A DNA stretch of 11,648 nt. Source: JBGVMW01 sp045122835. GTDB taxonomy: Bacteria; Bacillota; Clostridia; Lachnospirales; Lachnospiraceae. The notes beneath the pieces were generated by a model, which saw only the letters and a list, made by a program, of their open reading frames with translations, was not told where the DNA came from and did no database searches. The stretch is taken from positions 1 through 11,648 of the forward strand of contig JBGVIB010000113.1 in NCBI GenBank assembly GCA_045122835.1, written 5' to 3'. Positions 1 to 6,692 of the stretch are shown piece after piece; positions within the stretch are counted from its first letter, which is position 1, and each line of letters opens with the position of its first letter. The position numbers and the translations under genes are program-made.

Positions 1-28
1 AAACCATATCAGACCCTATGGGTATAAG

Positions 29-63
29 AAAACCCCGGAAAACCTTGATTTTCCGGGGTTTTT
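29..63 (-). terminator. Intrinsic terminator after rpsI
   Basis: A perfect 14-bp stem (29-42 with 49-62) closes a 6-base loop. The centre is GC-rich (CCCCGG/CCGGGG) and both flanks are A or T runs, so it could stop transcription from either side. It lies about 30 bases beyond the rpsI stop on the minus strand and ends the rplM-rpsI unit. The remaining bases 1-28 and 64-93 hold nothing else I can support. Confidence 0.9.
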
Positions 64-93
64 GAACCATTTTGATACGGTTTGAACAGCTGA

Positions 94-489
94 TTATCTC
101 TTGCTGAACTGAGGTGCACGACGTGCAGCCTTGAGACCGTACTTCTTTCTTTCCTTCATACGAGGATCTCTTGTTAAGAAACCTGCTTTTTTGAGAACTG
201 GTCTGTACTCAGCATCTACTTTAAGTAATGCTCTAGCGATACCATGACGGATAGCACCAGCCTGACCTGTGTAACCACCACCATGTACGTTTACTAAAAC
301 ATCATATTTTTCAAGTGTTTCTGTAGCCTTTAATGGCTGACGAACGATAACCTTTAAGGTCTCTAAACCGAAATACTCATCAATGTTTCTCTTATTGATT
401 GTAATGTTACCATTACCTGGTACTAAATATACTCTAGCGATTGAACTTTTTCTTCTACCTGTTCCATAGAACTTTGTTGTATTAGCCAC
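94..489 (-). CDS. rpsI: 30S ribosomal protein S9 (uS9)
   Basis: Structural protein of the small ribosomal subunit. Its C-terminal tail reaches the P-site tRNA. The 131-residue product has the usual family length, an FYGTGRRKSSIARV start, the VHGGGYTGQAGAIRHGIARAL core (residues about 68-88) and the hallmark basic tail ending QFSKR. The start is GTG (487-489), preceded by AGGAGG at 499-504 with a 9-base gap, and no better ATG lies nearby. It follows rplM with a 24-base gap, the usual bacterial pair, and is closed by the terminator at 29-63. It appears intact. Confidence 0.98.
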   Translation of the reverse strand: MANTTKFYGTGRRKSSIARVYLVPGNGNITINKRNIDEYFGLETLKVIVRQPLKATETLEKYDVLVNVHGGGYTGQAGAIRHGIARALLKVDAEYRPVLKKAGFLTRDPRMKERKKYGLKAARRAPQFSKR

Positions 490-513
490 TGTAATCTACC
501 TCCTTATCCCAAA

Positions 514-942
514 TTAGAACTTTAATTCTTCTGGCTTCTGTGCTGCCTGCTCATGTTCTGGGCCTGCGTATACGTGAAGCTTCTTAATCATCTGTCTACC
601 TAATGGTCCCTTTGGAAGCATGCCTTTAACTGCTAACTCGATAACTCTCTCTGGCTTCTTAGCTAACATTTCTTTTAAAGTTGTCTCTTTCATACCACCA
701 ACGTAGTCTGAATGATGATAGTAAATCTTCTGATCTAACTTCTTACCTGTTACTTTAATCTTATCTGCGTTTACAACGATTACATAATCTCCTGTATCGA
801 TGTGTGGTGTGTAAGTAGGTTTGTTCTTACCTCTTAATACCTTTGCAATTTCAGATGATAAACGACCTAATGTATATCCTGTAGCGTCAACTACATACCA
901 TTTTCTTTCGATTGTAGATGGACTAGCCATAAATGTCTTCAT
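514..942 (-). CDS. rplM: 50S ribosomal protein L13 (uL13)
   Basis: Early-assembling large-subunit ribosomal protein. The 142-residue product matches the family length and shows WYVVDATGYTLGRLSSEIA near the N-terminus, then GKNKPTYTPHIDTGDYVIVVNA and VKGMLPKGPLGRQM. The ATG at 940-942 is preceded by AGGAGG (950-955) with a 7-base gap. A second Met is residue 5, but the ribosome binding site fits the first. It is the first gene of the rplM-rpsI unit, transcribed from the promoter at 1165-1193 through a leader of about 215 nt. Confidence 0.98.
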   Translation of the reverse strand: MKTFMASPSTIERKWYVVDATGYTLGRLSSEIAKVLRGKNKPTYTPHIDTGDYVIVVNADKIKVTGKKLDQKIYYHHSDYVGGMKETTLKEMLAKKPERVIELAVKGMLPKGPLGRQMIKKLHVYAGPEHEQAAQKPEELKF

Positions 943-1158
943 TGGTTTTCCTCCTTATAATATCAAAACATCTGCACTTCTATGTGCTTCTTAATTCATA
1001 TTCAATATGCTTCCCTTGCACTACCGGGGCTTGGTATGTACAAATTCCACATCTGCCGTATTCTACGGACTTGATTGATGTTTTCTTCCACCAATGTTAC
1101 GAAAGCTATTCTTCCGCCTGTTACCTGTTCGGTGTGTCCGGCACCGATATCCGCAACA
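943..1158 (-). promoter_or_regulatory. Long structured 5' leader of rplM-rpsI
   Basis: About 215 nt lie between the predicted transcription start (near 1158) and the rplM start codon. Short hairpins are visible: 1129-1147 (6-bp stem, 7-base loop), 1056-1068 (perfect 5-bp stem, 3-base loop) and 974-987 (4-bp stem). Ribosomal protein operons in Firmicutes often carry leaders that bind one of their own products, and an L13 leader family is known. I infer that role from position and have not matched the consensus. No convincing coding frame starts inside the transcribed part. Confidence 0.5.
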
Positions 1159-1164
1159 TGAAAT

Positions 1165-1193
1165 ATTATATTACACAAGCCCCCGTGTGTCAA
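1165..1193 (-). promoter_or_regulatory. Consensus sigma-A promoter for rplM-rpsI
   Basis: Reading the minus strand, TTGACA (1188-1193) and TATAAT (1165-1170) are separated by exactly 17 bases. Both hexamers are perfect consensus, as expected for a highly expressed ribosomal protein unit. The predicted start is near 1158. Confidence 0.93.
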
Positions 1194-1228
1194 CATTTTT
1201 TTAGCGGAATTTCAAGGTTTTTTATGAG

Positions 1229-1268
1229 TTATCCACATAATTATGAAAATTCCGTTCTCCTATCCACA
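1229..1268 (+). promoter_or_regulatory. Pair of DnaA-box-like 9-mers
   Basis: TTATCCACA (1229-1237) is a perfect match to the DnaA box consensus. CTATCCACA (1260-1268) differs at the first base. Both have the same orientation, 31 bases apart, and lie 36 bases or more upstream of the rplM -35 element. An imperfect inverted repeat (GGAATTTCA near 1205 and TGAAAATTCC near 1244) brackets the first box. DnaA binding is inferred from motif only. Confidence 0.35.
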
Positions 1269-1329
1269 TGAAATCTCACAAACCTTAATCATTATACATT
1301 GCCAGATTCAGTCCCCTCATAACTTACCA

Positions 1330-1412
1330 TTTTAACAATGAATTACATTCATAATGTTAAAAAATCCAATCAAAGTTTACTTCGATTTGCAAAACTCACC
1401 TTCATTGGATTT
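1330..1412 (-). terminator. Terminator region at the end of the ecf-truA unit
   Basis: Two hairpins lie in series past the truA stop. On the minus strand the first pairs 1404-1412 with 1362-1370 (ATTGGATT arms, 33-base loop with further pairing) and runs into a T tract. The second spans 1330-1362, with 8-bp arms TTTTAACA/TGTTAAAA extended inward by ATGAAT/ATTCAT around a 2-base bulge. Flanking A/T runs suggest action in both directions. The rest of the 545-base gap between truA and rplM holds the DnaA-like boxes, the promoter and the leader; I see no gene in it. Confidence 0.65.
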
Positions 1413-1487
1413 TTGTCTGGAATCTCTATGTTATCATACAGACTGCACAGAACAGGACAATCTTATACCGCCCGCTTCTGAAAATAA

Positions 1488-2240
1488 TTACTCCTCTTCG
1501 TTGAATTTAATTCCAACAAGTGTTAAGCCGCAGGCTGGCGCAGTGGGACCTGCCTGCTCTCTGTCACAGGCTTCTAAGATTTCTTTCACATGCTCCGGCT
1601 CGTAAAATCCCTGTGCTACCTGCATCAGGGTACCTGCTATAATCCGCACCATATTATACAGGAATCCACCGCCGGATATCCGCAATATAATCTCACAGCC
1701 ATGCTCCACAATATCAATTCTGTAAATATGTCTTACTGTAGTTTCTGCTTCTGTCTTAATACTGCAAAAGCTTTTGAAATCATGTTCTCCTACCAGATAG
1801 GCTGCTGCTTCACGCATTTTATCCACATCCATATGATAGTAGGTAAAATAGTGATACTGTCTTCCTATTGGCATTGGGAACCGGCTGTTGTATATATGAT
1901 ATTCATATGTTTTTTCACTACTGCAATGTCTGGGATGAAAGTCACTTGCCACTTCTTTTGATTCCTGAATTCGGATATCCTCCGGAAGTCTTTGATTTAA
2001 GGCATAGGAAATTTTTTCGCCCGGCATTCGGGCTGTAGTGTCAAACACTGCTACATTTCCCAGTGCATGGACACCAGCGTCAGTGCGACTGGCTCCAATA
2101 ACGTGTATTTCTTCCTTTAACAGTTCTGACAAATGTTTATTTAACTCTGCTTCTATTGTATTGGCATTTGGTTGAATCTGCCAGCCATGATAACCTGTGC
2201 CGTCATATGCCACTCTAAGCATTACTCTCTTTGAATTCAC
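1488..2240 (-). CDS. truA: tRNA pseudouridine(38-40) synthase
   Basis: Converts uridines 38-40 in the anticodon arm of many tRNAs to pseudouridine. The 250-residue product has the family length, the VAYDGTGYHGWQ start (residues 10-21), the catalytic motif SRTDAGVHAL with Asp54 as nucleophile, and the C-terminal GGGFLYNMVRIIAGTL segment (residues 190-205). The start is GTG at 2238-2240 with AGGAG at 2248-2252, 7 bases upstream. The next Met (residue 7) would cut into the first beta strand. It lies 71 bases after ecfT and is probably cotranscribed with the ecf genes, as in many Firmicutes. Confidence 0.97.
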   Translation of the reverse strand: MNSKRVMLRVAYDGTGYHGWQIQPNANTIEAELNKHLSELLKEEIHVIGASRTDAGVHALGNVAVFDTTARMPGEKISYALNQRLPEDIRIQESKEVASDFHPRHCSSEKTYEYHIYNSRFPMPIGRQYHYFTYYHMDVDKMREAAAYLVGEHDFKSFCSIKTEAETTVRHIYRIDIVEHGCEIILRISGGGFLYNMVRIIAGTLMQVAQGFYEPEHVKEILEACDREQAGPTAPACGLTLVGIKFNEEE

Positions 2241-2311
2241 AATTTTTCTCCTGCTTGCCTTTTATATACTAAAGTATATTTTTAATAGTTATCAATATTG
2301 TTCTTAACTAC

Positions 2312-3127
2312 TTAAATAATCCCTATAGGCAGCCATCTTGTTGCAATTAAAGCTGCAAGATACAACACTAATAAAATGTAACCATTTCCGTCACGTCTTG
2401 CATAAACCAGGGGCTTCATCTTTGTTCTACCCTCTCCACCGTGGTAACAGCGGGCTTCCATTGCCAATGCTAGTTCATTCGCACGGCGAAATGCGGAAAC
2501 AAAGAGTGGTACAAAAAGTGGTACCATGGCTTTTGCCCGCTTAATCAGTCCACCTGTCTCAAAATCTGCTCCTCTTGCCATCTGGGCTTTCATGATTTTG
2601 TCTGTTTCTTCTATTAAAATTGGTATGAAACGCAACGCAATTGACATCATCATTGCCAGTTCATGTACCGGAAAATGCAGCTTCGAAAGGGGACTTAGTC
2701 CTTTTTCTAAACCGTTTGTCAACTGGTTAGGAGTGGTTGTTAAGGTCATTACCGATGACCCGATTATTAAATATACGAATCGGATTGTCATTAAAATGGC
2801 TGCTTTTATGCCTTCTAAGGTTATCTTTACGATTCCAAGCTGAAGTACGATGGTGTCGCCTCCATAAAAAAACAGGTTACAGATTACGGTTATCATTATA
2901 ACTATGAAAATGGATTTTAAGCCCTTTACCATATATTTGAAGGGTACTTGTGATATTTTTATTATGCTGGCTAAGAACAGGGTTGCCAGCAGATAGCCTA
3001 TGAGGTTATTAATCAGGAACAGGGAAATAATGTATATCAGGGTTCCAACTAATTTTACTCTTGGGTCTAATTTATGAATTGTGGATTTGCCGGGATAGTA
3101 TTGTCCCAGGGTAATGTCTCGTATCAT
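2312..3127 (-). CDS. ecfT: ECF transporter transmembrane protein EcfT
   Basis: Membrane scaffold of an energy-coupling factor transporter. It links the EcfA1/EcfA2 ATPases to interchangeable EcfS vitamin- or metal-binding proteins. From the chosen start the product has 271 residues, the MIRDITLGQYYPG N-terminus typical of the family, several hydrophobic segments (about 26-57, 71-88, 107-130, 249-266) and the two coupling motifs, ARG (184-186) and a variant ARC (225-227). The ATG at 3125-3127 overlaps the stop of the small upstream ORF as ATGA. An in-frame ATG at 3142 would add five residues but lies inside a 9-bp hairpin (3140-3161) and has no good ribosome binding site. Cys in place of Gly in the second motif is a mild departure from the usual form. 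Confidence 0.95.
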   Translation of the reverse strand: MIRDITLGQYYPGKSTIHKLDPRVKLVGTLIYIISLFLINNLIGYLLATLFLASIIKISQVPFKYMVKGLKSIFIVIMITVICNLFFYGGDTIVLQLGIVKITLEGIKAAILMTIRFVYLIIGSSVMTLTTTPNQLTNGLEKGLSPLSKLHFPVHELAMMMSIALRFIPILIEETDKIMKAQMARGADFETGGLIKRAKAMVPLFVPLFVSAFRRANELALAMEARCYHGGEGRTKMKPLVYARRDGNGYILLVLYLAALIATRWLPIGII

Positions 3128-3297
3128 GTGATTCCCATGCATACCGCAAAAATGCGATATGGTTGTCCTTTCTTTGATTGTGTATATCTGTCCATGAATT
3201 GTTTCACAGTTACAATCAGACTTGCACCGCTAAGAATTGCTTCACAAGTTTCATTACAACCGCGAAACAATTCTGACAATTCACTACCATATTGCAT
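3124..3297 (-). CDS. Small ORF between ecfA2 and ecfT (57 aa), unknown function
   Basis: An open frame of 57 codons starts at ATG 3295-3297, 16 bases past the ecfA2 stop. It ends in TGA (3124-3126), which overlaps the ecfT ATG. It fills the otherwise unexplained 186-base gap in a tightly packed operon, and the ATGA junction is typical of translational coupling. An in-frame stop just upstream fixes this ATG as the earliest start. The ribosome binding site is weak: GGGGAG at the ecfA2 stop is about 20 bases away. The product begins MQYGSELSELF, has a mildly hydrophobic centre (ILSGASLIVTV, about residues 20-30), three Cys and a basic stretch (QSKKGQPYR). I recognise no family. It could also be a decayed gene or a structured spacer, since the DNA carries inverted and direct repeats. 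Confidence 0.45.
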   Translation of the reverse strand: MQYGSELSELFRGCNETCEAILSGASLIVTVKQFMDRYTQSKKGQPYRIFAVCMGIT

Positions 3298-3313
3298 AAC
3301 TCAAGTATCTATA

Positions 3314-4162
3314 TTATCTCCCCAGCGCCTGTAATATCTCACCTTTTGCTTCCTCGATTGTGGTTACTGCAGTGGACACTGGCAGACCACGTTCTTTTAG
3401 CATCTGCATCACATAGGTGACCTGTGGGGCTGCCAGGCCCATAGCTTCTAGTTCTTTATAGTGAGCAAATACGTTAGCTGGAATGTCATCATATGCTACC
3501 TGCCCATCGTTCATTACGATGATGCGGTCCACATACCGGGCTACGTCTTCCATGCTGTGAGATACTAAGATGACTGTCATGTTTTTTTCTTTGTGAAGTT
3601 CACTGATTAAACCTAATATTTCATCTCTGCCTTTTGGATCTAAGCCGGCTGTCGGCTCATCTAATACCAGTACTTCCGGATTCATTGCCAAGACACCAGC
3701 TATGGCTACACGGCGTTTCTGACCACCTGATAATTCGAATGGTGAGATGTAATAGTATTCTTCCGGTAAGCCAACTGCTTTCAGTGCTTCAAATGCCTTT
3801 AGACCTGCTTCATTTTCCGGTAAACCCTGATTCTTTGGGCCAAAGCAGACATCCTTAAATACGTCTACCTCGAACAGCTGATACTCCGGATATTGAAATA
3901 CCACACCTACTTTATTGCGAAGGTCTTTCATATTGTAATCTTTGTCGTAAATATCCTGACCATTGTAATAAATGGCTCCGCTTGTTGCTTTGACCAAGCC
4001 ATTTAAATGTTGCATTAATGTGGATTTGCCAGAGCCGGTATGTCCGATTACGCCGATAAATTCCCCGTCCATTATGGTCAGGTTAATATCTTTTAATGCT
4101 GCTTTCTCGTAGGCTTCCCCCGGATTATATATATAATTTACTTTATCTATGATAATTGACAT
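3314..4162 (-). CDS. ecfA2: ECF transporter ATPase EcfA2
   Basis: Second ATP-binding subunit of the ECF module; it pairs with EcfA1 and drives EcfT. From the chosen start (282 residues) the motifs are Walker A GHTGSGKST (40-48), Q-loop Gln90, signature LSGGQ (144-148), Walker B VLVLDEP with catalytic Glu169, and switch His202. The LDEPTAGLDP form is typical of EcfA2. The frame is open to 4198, but the family N-terminus is MSIIIDKVNYIY, so ATG 4160-4162 is chosen, with GGTGG upstream. This start overlaps the ecfA1 end by 16 bases and suggests coupled translation. All ABC motifs are intact. Confidence 0.96.
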   Translation of the reverse strand: MSIIIDKVNYIYNPGEAYEKAALKDINLTIMDGEFIGVIGHTGSGKSTLMQHLNGLVKATSGAIYYNGQDIYDKDYNMKDLRNKVGVVFQYPEYQLFEVDVFKDVCFGPKNQGLPENEAGLKAFEALKAVGLPEEYYYISPFELSGGQKRRVAIAGVLAMNPEVLVLDEPTAGLDPKGRDEILGLISELHKEKNMTVILVSHSMEDVARYVDRIIVMNDGQVAYDDIPANVFAHYKELEAMGLAAPQVTYVMQMLKERGLPVSTAVTTIEEAKGEILQALGR

Positions 4163-4998
4163 AATGCATCCACCAATTCTTCCTTCGTCAGTATACACTC
4201 CGGCAGCTTTACTCCGCTTTGTCGTAATTCGTGGGCAAGTAAAGTTACCTGTGGTACATCTAAACGATATTCCTGCAATTTTTCTACCTGAGCAAAGATT
4301 TGTCGCGGTGGTCCCTCCATGACTACCTTTCCTTTGTCCATTACATATACATTATCTGCATAAATGACTTCTTCCATGTAATGGGTGATTAAAATAATGG
4401 TTACGCCTTCTTTTTGGTTTAATTCCTTTACGGCTTCTAATACATCTTTTCGTCCGTTTGGATCTAACATGGCTGTTGATTCGTCTAAAATGATACATTT
4501 TGGCTTCATTGCCATGACTCCTGCTATTGCTATCCGTTGTTTCTGACCACCGGAAAGCTTGTTTGGGGAGTGCGTGCGATAGGCATACATTCCTACGGCT
4601 TTTAAACTGTTTTCCACTCTCACCCAGATATCATCTGTTGGTACACCTATGTTTTCCGGACCAAATGCTACGTCTTCCTCCACCACAGATGCCACTATCT
4701 GATTATCCGGATTCTGGAATACCATTCCTGCACTTTGCCGGATATCCCATAGATTTTCATCCTTGTCTGTTTCTTTTCCATCCACCCACATAGTTCCATA
4801 CGACGGTGCCAGTATGGCGTTCATGTGCTTTGCCAGTGTGGATTTTCCGGAACCGTTATGACCTAATATGGCTACAAACTGCCCCGGCTCTATATCAATG
4901 TCAACATCATCCAATGCCTTGGTGATGGATTCTACATTTCCTTCTTCATTTCTTCTTATATATTCATGAATTAAATGTAATGATTGTATGATTCCCAT
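4147..4998 (-). CDS. ecfA1: ECF transporter ATPase EcfA1
   Basis: First ATP-binding subunit of the ECF module. The 283-residue product has Walker A GHNGSGKST (46-54), Q-loop QNPDNQ (95-100), signature LSGGQ (148-152), Walker B CIILDES with Glu173, and switch His206. The LDESTAMLDP form is the EcfA1 type. The start is ATG 4996-4998, with AAAGGA at 5007-5012, 8 bases upstream. It is the first gene of ecfA1-ecfA2-(small ORF)-ecfT-truA. In many Firmicutes rplQ lies directly upstream; here the neighbour is a repeat element and the purine operon. I could not place a convincing promoter between 5013 and 5083. Confidence 0.96.
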   Translation of the reverse strand: MGIIQSLHLIHEYIRRNEEGNVESITKALDDVDIDIEPGQFVAILGHNGSGKSTLAKHMNAILAPSYGTMWVDGKETDKDENLWDIRQSAGMVFQNPDNQIVASVVEEDVAFGPENIGVPTDDIWVRVENSLKAVGMYAYRTHSPNKLSGGQKQRIAIAGVMAMKPKCIILDESTAMLDPNGRKDVLEAVKELNQKEGVTIILITHYMEEVIYADNVYVMDKGKVVMEGPPRQIFAQVEKLQEYRLDVPQVTLLAHELRQSGVKLPECILTKEELVDALCQLS

Positions 4999-5083
4999 TC
5001 AATTCGTCCTTTCTACCATGTGATATTTCTGATATTACTTCTTTCATTTCGTTCGCTATTTTGCAAGGTACGGAGAATGTTAT

Positions 5084-5313
5084 AAATTCTGGTTTGTAGG
5101 GGTGTTGAATCATGGTCGCTACCCAGACGTGAATTGGCGGAAGGGACTCCCAAGGGCAACTCAGACTTACACTGTAGGAGAGCCGCTTACTGGCATGGCA
5201 TATTCCACGCAGACCGGAACGTTGGCTCGGTCTGCGTGGAACCTTCTGCGCCTGCCACCGGCGTCCGGGTAGCCACTATGATTCAGCAATCACCCCCTAC
5301 AAACCAGAATTTT
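5084..5313. repeat. 230-bp palindromic dispersed repeat, copy 1
   Basis: The two ends form a long imperfect inverted repeat: 5084-5129 and 5262-5313 share AAATTCTGGTTTGTAGGGG, then GAATCAT, GCTACCC and GACG with few differences and one 6-base gap. The interior holds a perfect 14-bp stem (5203-5216 with 5228-5241, 11-base loop). The right half, read on the minus strand, recurs at 11507-11606 with only scattered mismatches. No clear target duplication or plausible protein is seen. It fills most of the 415-base gap between ecfA1 and the AICAR formyltransferase gene. It may be a non-autonomous mobile element or a structured RNA; I recognise no named family. Confidence 0.8.
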
Positions 5314-5351
5314 CGCTCCACTAGATGACCTCACATACTCCCCTCCTATGC

Positions 5352-5395
5352 AAAAAGAGCCAGCATGTCAGGCAACTACCCAACATACCGGCTCT
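5352..5395 (-). terminator. Intrinsic terminator of the purine operon
   Basis: On the minus strand a 13-bp stem (5383-5395 with 5356-5368, two G-U pairs) is followed directly by five T residues. It starts 19 bases beyond the AICAR formyltransferase stop and should end that operon before the repeat element and ecfA1. Confidence 0.88.
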
Positions 5396-5413
5396 CTACG
5401 AACGTATTATTAA

Positions 5414-6592
5414 TTAGTGGTGGAACAAACGGATTCCTGTAAACACCATTGCCATATCGTATTTATCACAGCATTCGATAACAACATCATCTCTTACAGA
5501 GCCGCCTGGCTGTGCAATATATTTTACACCGCTCTTGTGCGCACGCTCGATGTTATCAGAGAATGGGAAGAATGCATCAGAACCAAGTGTTACATCCTGC
5601 ATCTTATCAAGCCACTCTCTCTTTGCTTCTCTTGTAAATTCTTCTGGTTTCTCTTTGAAGATTTTCTGCCATGCACCGTCTGCTAATACGTCCATGCACT
5701 CATCTCCAATGTACACGTCAATTGCATTGTCTCTGTCAGCACGTCCTAAAGAATCCACGAACTGTAAACCAAGAACCTGTGGAGACTGGCGTAAGAACCA
5801 GTTATCTGCTTTCTGACCTGCAAGTCTTGTACAGTGAATTCTTGACTGCTGTCCGGCGCCGATACCAATTGCCTGACCATTTTTTACATAACATACAGAG
5901 TTAGACTGTGTATATTTTAATGTAATCAATGCAATTTTCATATCAATTAATGCAGATTCCGGAACGTTGTTGTTCTTTGTTACAAAGTTAGAAAGTAACT
6001 CTGCATCAATGTTTAATTCATTGCGTCCCTGCTCGAATGTAATACCATAAACCTGTTTCTTCTCTAATTCAGCTGGTACATAATTTTCGTCAATCTGGAT
6101 TACATTGTAATTACCTTTTTTCTTAGCTTTTAAAATTTCTAACGCTTCTGGTTCATAACCTGGCGCGATAACACCATCAGATACTTCACGCTTGATTAAT
6201 TTCGCAGTATCTACGTCACAAACATCTGATAATGCGATGAAGTCACCGAAAGAAGACATTCTGTCTGCACCTCTGGCTCTTGCGTATGCAGAAGCTAATG
6301 GAGATAATTCTCCTAAATCATCTACCCAGTAGATTTTTGCAAGTGTTTCATCTAAAGGTAAACCAACTGCTGCACCTGCTGGTGAAACATGCTTGAAGGA
6401 AGTCGCTGCCGGAAGTCCGGTTGCTTTCTTTAATTCGCTAACCAACTGCCAGCCATTGAAAGCATCTAAGAAATTGATATATCCCGGTTTACCATTTAAT
6501 ACAGTAACTGGTAATTCACTTCCATCCTCCATGTAGATTCTGGAAGGTTTCTGATTTGGGTTACAACCATATTTTAACTGAATTTCGTTCAT
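5414..6592 (-). CDS. purH: Stand-alone AICAR formyltransferase (PurH C-domain type)
   Basis: Transfers the formyl group of 10-formyl-tetrahydrofolate to AICAR to give FAICAR, the penultimate step of IMP synthesis. The 392-residue product covers only the transformylase half of bifunctional PurH (about 520 residues); the N-terminal cyclohydrolase half is absent. It is not a truncation: ATG 6590-6592 has AGGAGAG at 6598-6604, and the product begins exactly at the domain start (LKYGCNPNQ). The catalytic Lys67-His68 pair sits in SFKHVSPAGAAVG. YARARGADRMSSFGDF, SNSVCYVKNGQ and GIGAGQQSRIHCTRLAG follow, and the end is RLFHH. These motifs resemble my recollection of animal ATIC more than the KHTNPCG form of most bacterial PurH. 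The cyclohydrolase is supplied by the gene just upstream. Confidence 0.95.
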   Translation of the reverse strand: MNEIQLKYGCNPNQKPSRIYMEDGSELPVTVLNGKPGYINFLDAFNGWQLVSELKKATGLPAATSFKHVSPAGAAVGLPLDETLAKIYWVDDLGELSPLASAYARARGADRMSSFGDFIALSDVCDVDTAKLIKREVSDGVIAPGYEPEALEILKAKKKGNYNVIQIDENYVPAELEKKQVYGITFEQGRNELNIDAELLSNFVTKNNNVPESALIDMKIALITLKYTQSNSVCYVKNGQAIGIGAGQQSRIHCTRLAGQKADNWFLRQSPQVLGLQFVDSLGRADRDNAIDVYIGDECMDVLADGAWQKIFKEKPEEFTREAKREWLDKMQDVTLGSDAFFPFSDNIERAHKSGVKYIAQPGGSVRDDVVIECCDKYDMAMVFTGIRLFHH

Positions 6593-6612
6593 TTTTTCTC
6601 TCCTGTTCTATC

Positions 6613-6659
6613 TGAATTCATACTGTGATTCTTGCTTATCGCATAACAACATGAATTCA
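6613..6659 (-). repeat. Inverted repeat in the gap between the two purine genes
   Basis: In the 100-base gap between the two purine genes, 9-bp arms TGAATTCAT (6613-6621) and ATGAATTCA (6651-6659) face each other across 29 bases that can pair further. The hairpin ends 9 bases before the ribosome binding site of the downstream gene (6598-6604). It may adjust message stability or relative translation. No T tract follows, so it is not a typical terminator. Confidence 0.45.
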
Positions 6660-6692
6660 CATCACACTAATACCGCACCTAAAAACTATAAT

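Noticed and set aside
1002..1196. Minus-strand open frame of 64 codons in front of rplM
   Set aside because: Its ATG lies at the -35 element of the rplM promoter and so is outside the predicted transcript. The frame is a by-product of the leader.
933..1271. Plus-strand open frame opposite the rplM leader
   Set aside because: It covers the promoter, leader and DnaA-like sites on the opposite strand, has no ribosome binding site and an unlikely composition rich in Ser, Tyr and Cys.
2258..2286. AT-rich palindrome between ecfT and truA (ATATACT/AGTATAT)
   Set aside because: Only 7 bp of A/T pairs in an AT-rich gap; no T tract on the coding strand and no promoter-like pair.
4163..4198. Twelve-residue N-terminal extension of EcfA2
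   Set aside because: The extension overlaps the ecfA1 coding end, has no conserved motif, and the family N-terminus starts at ATG 4160-4162.
5134..5328. Plus-strand open frame inside the palindromic repeat
   Set aside because: It is made of the inverted-repeat sequence itself and is not kept in the second copy.
5414..6592. Truncated or frameshifted purH pseudogene
   Set aside because: The product starts at the natural domain border with a good ribosome binding site, and the missing activity is encoded by the adjacent PurO gene.
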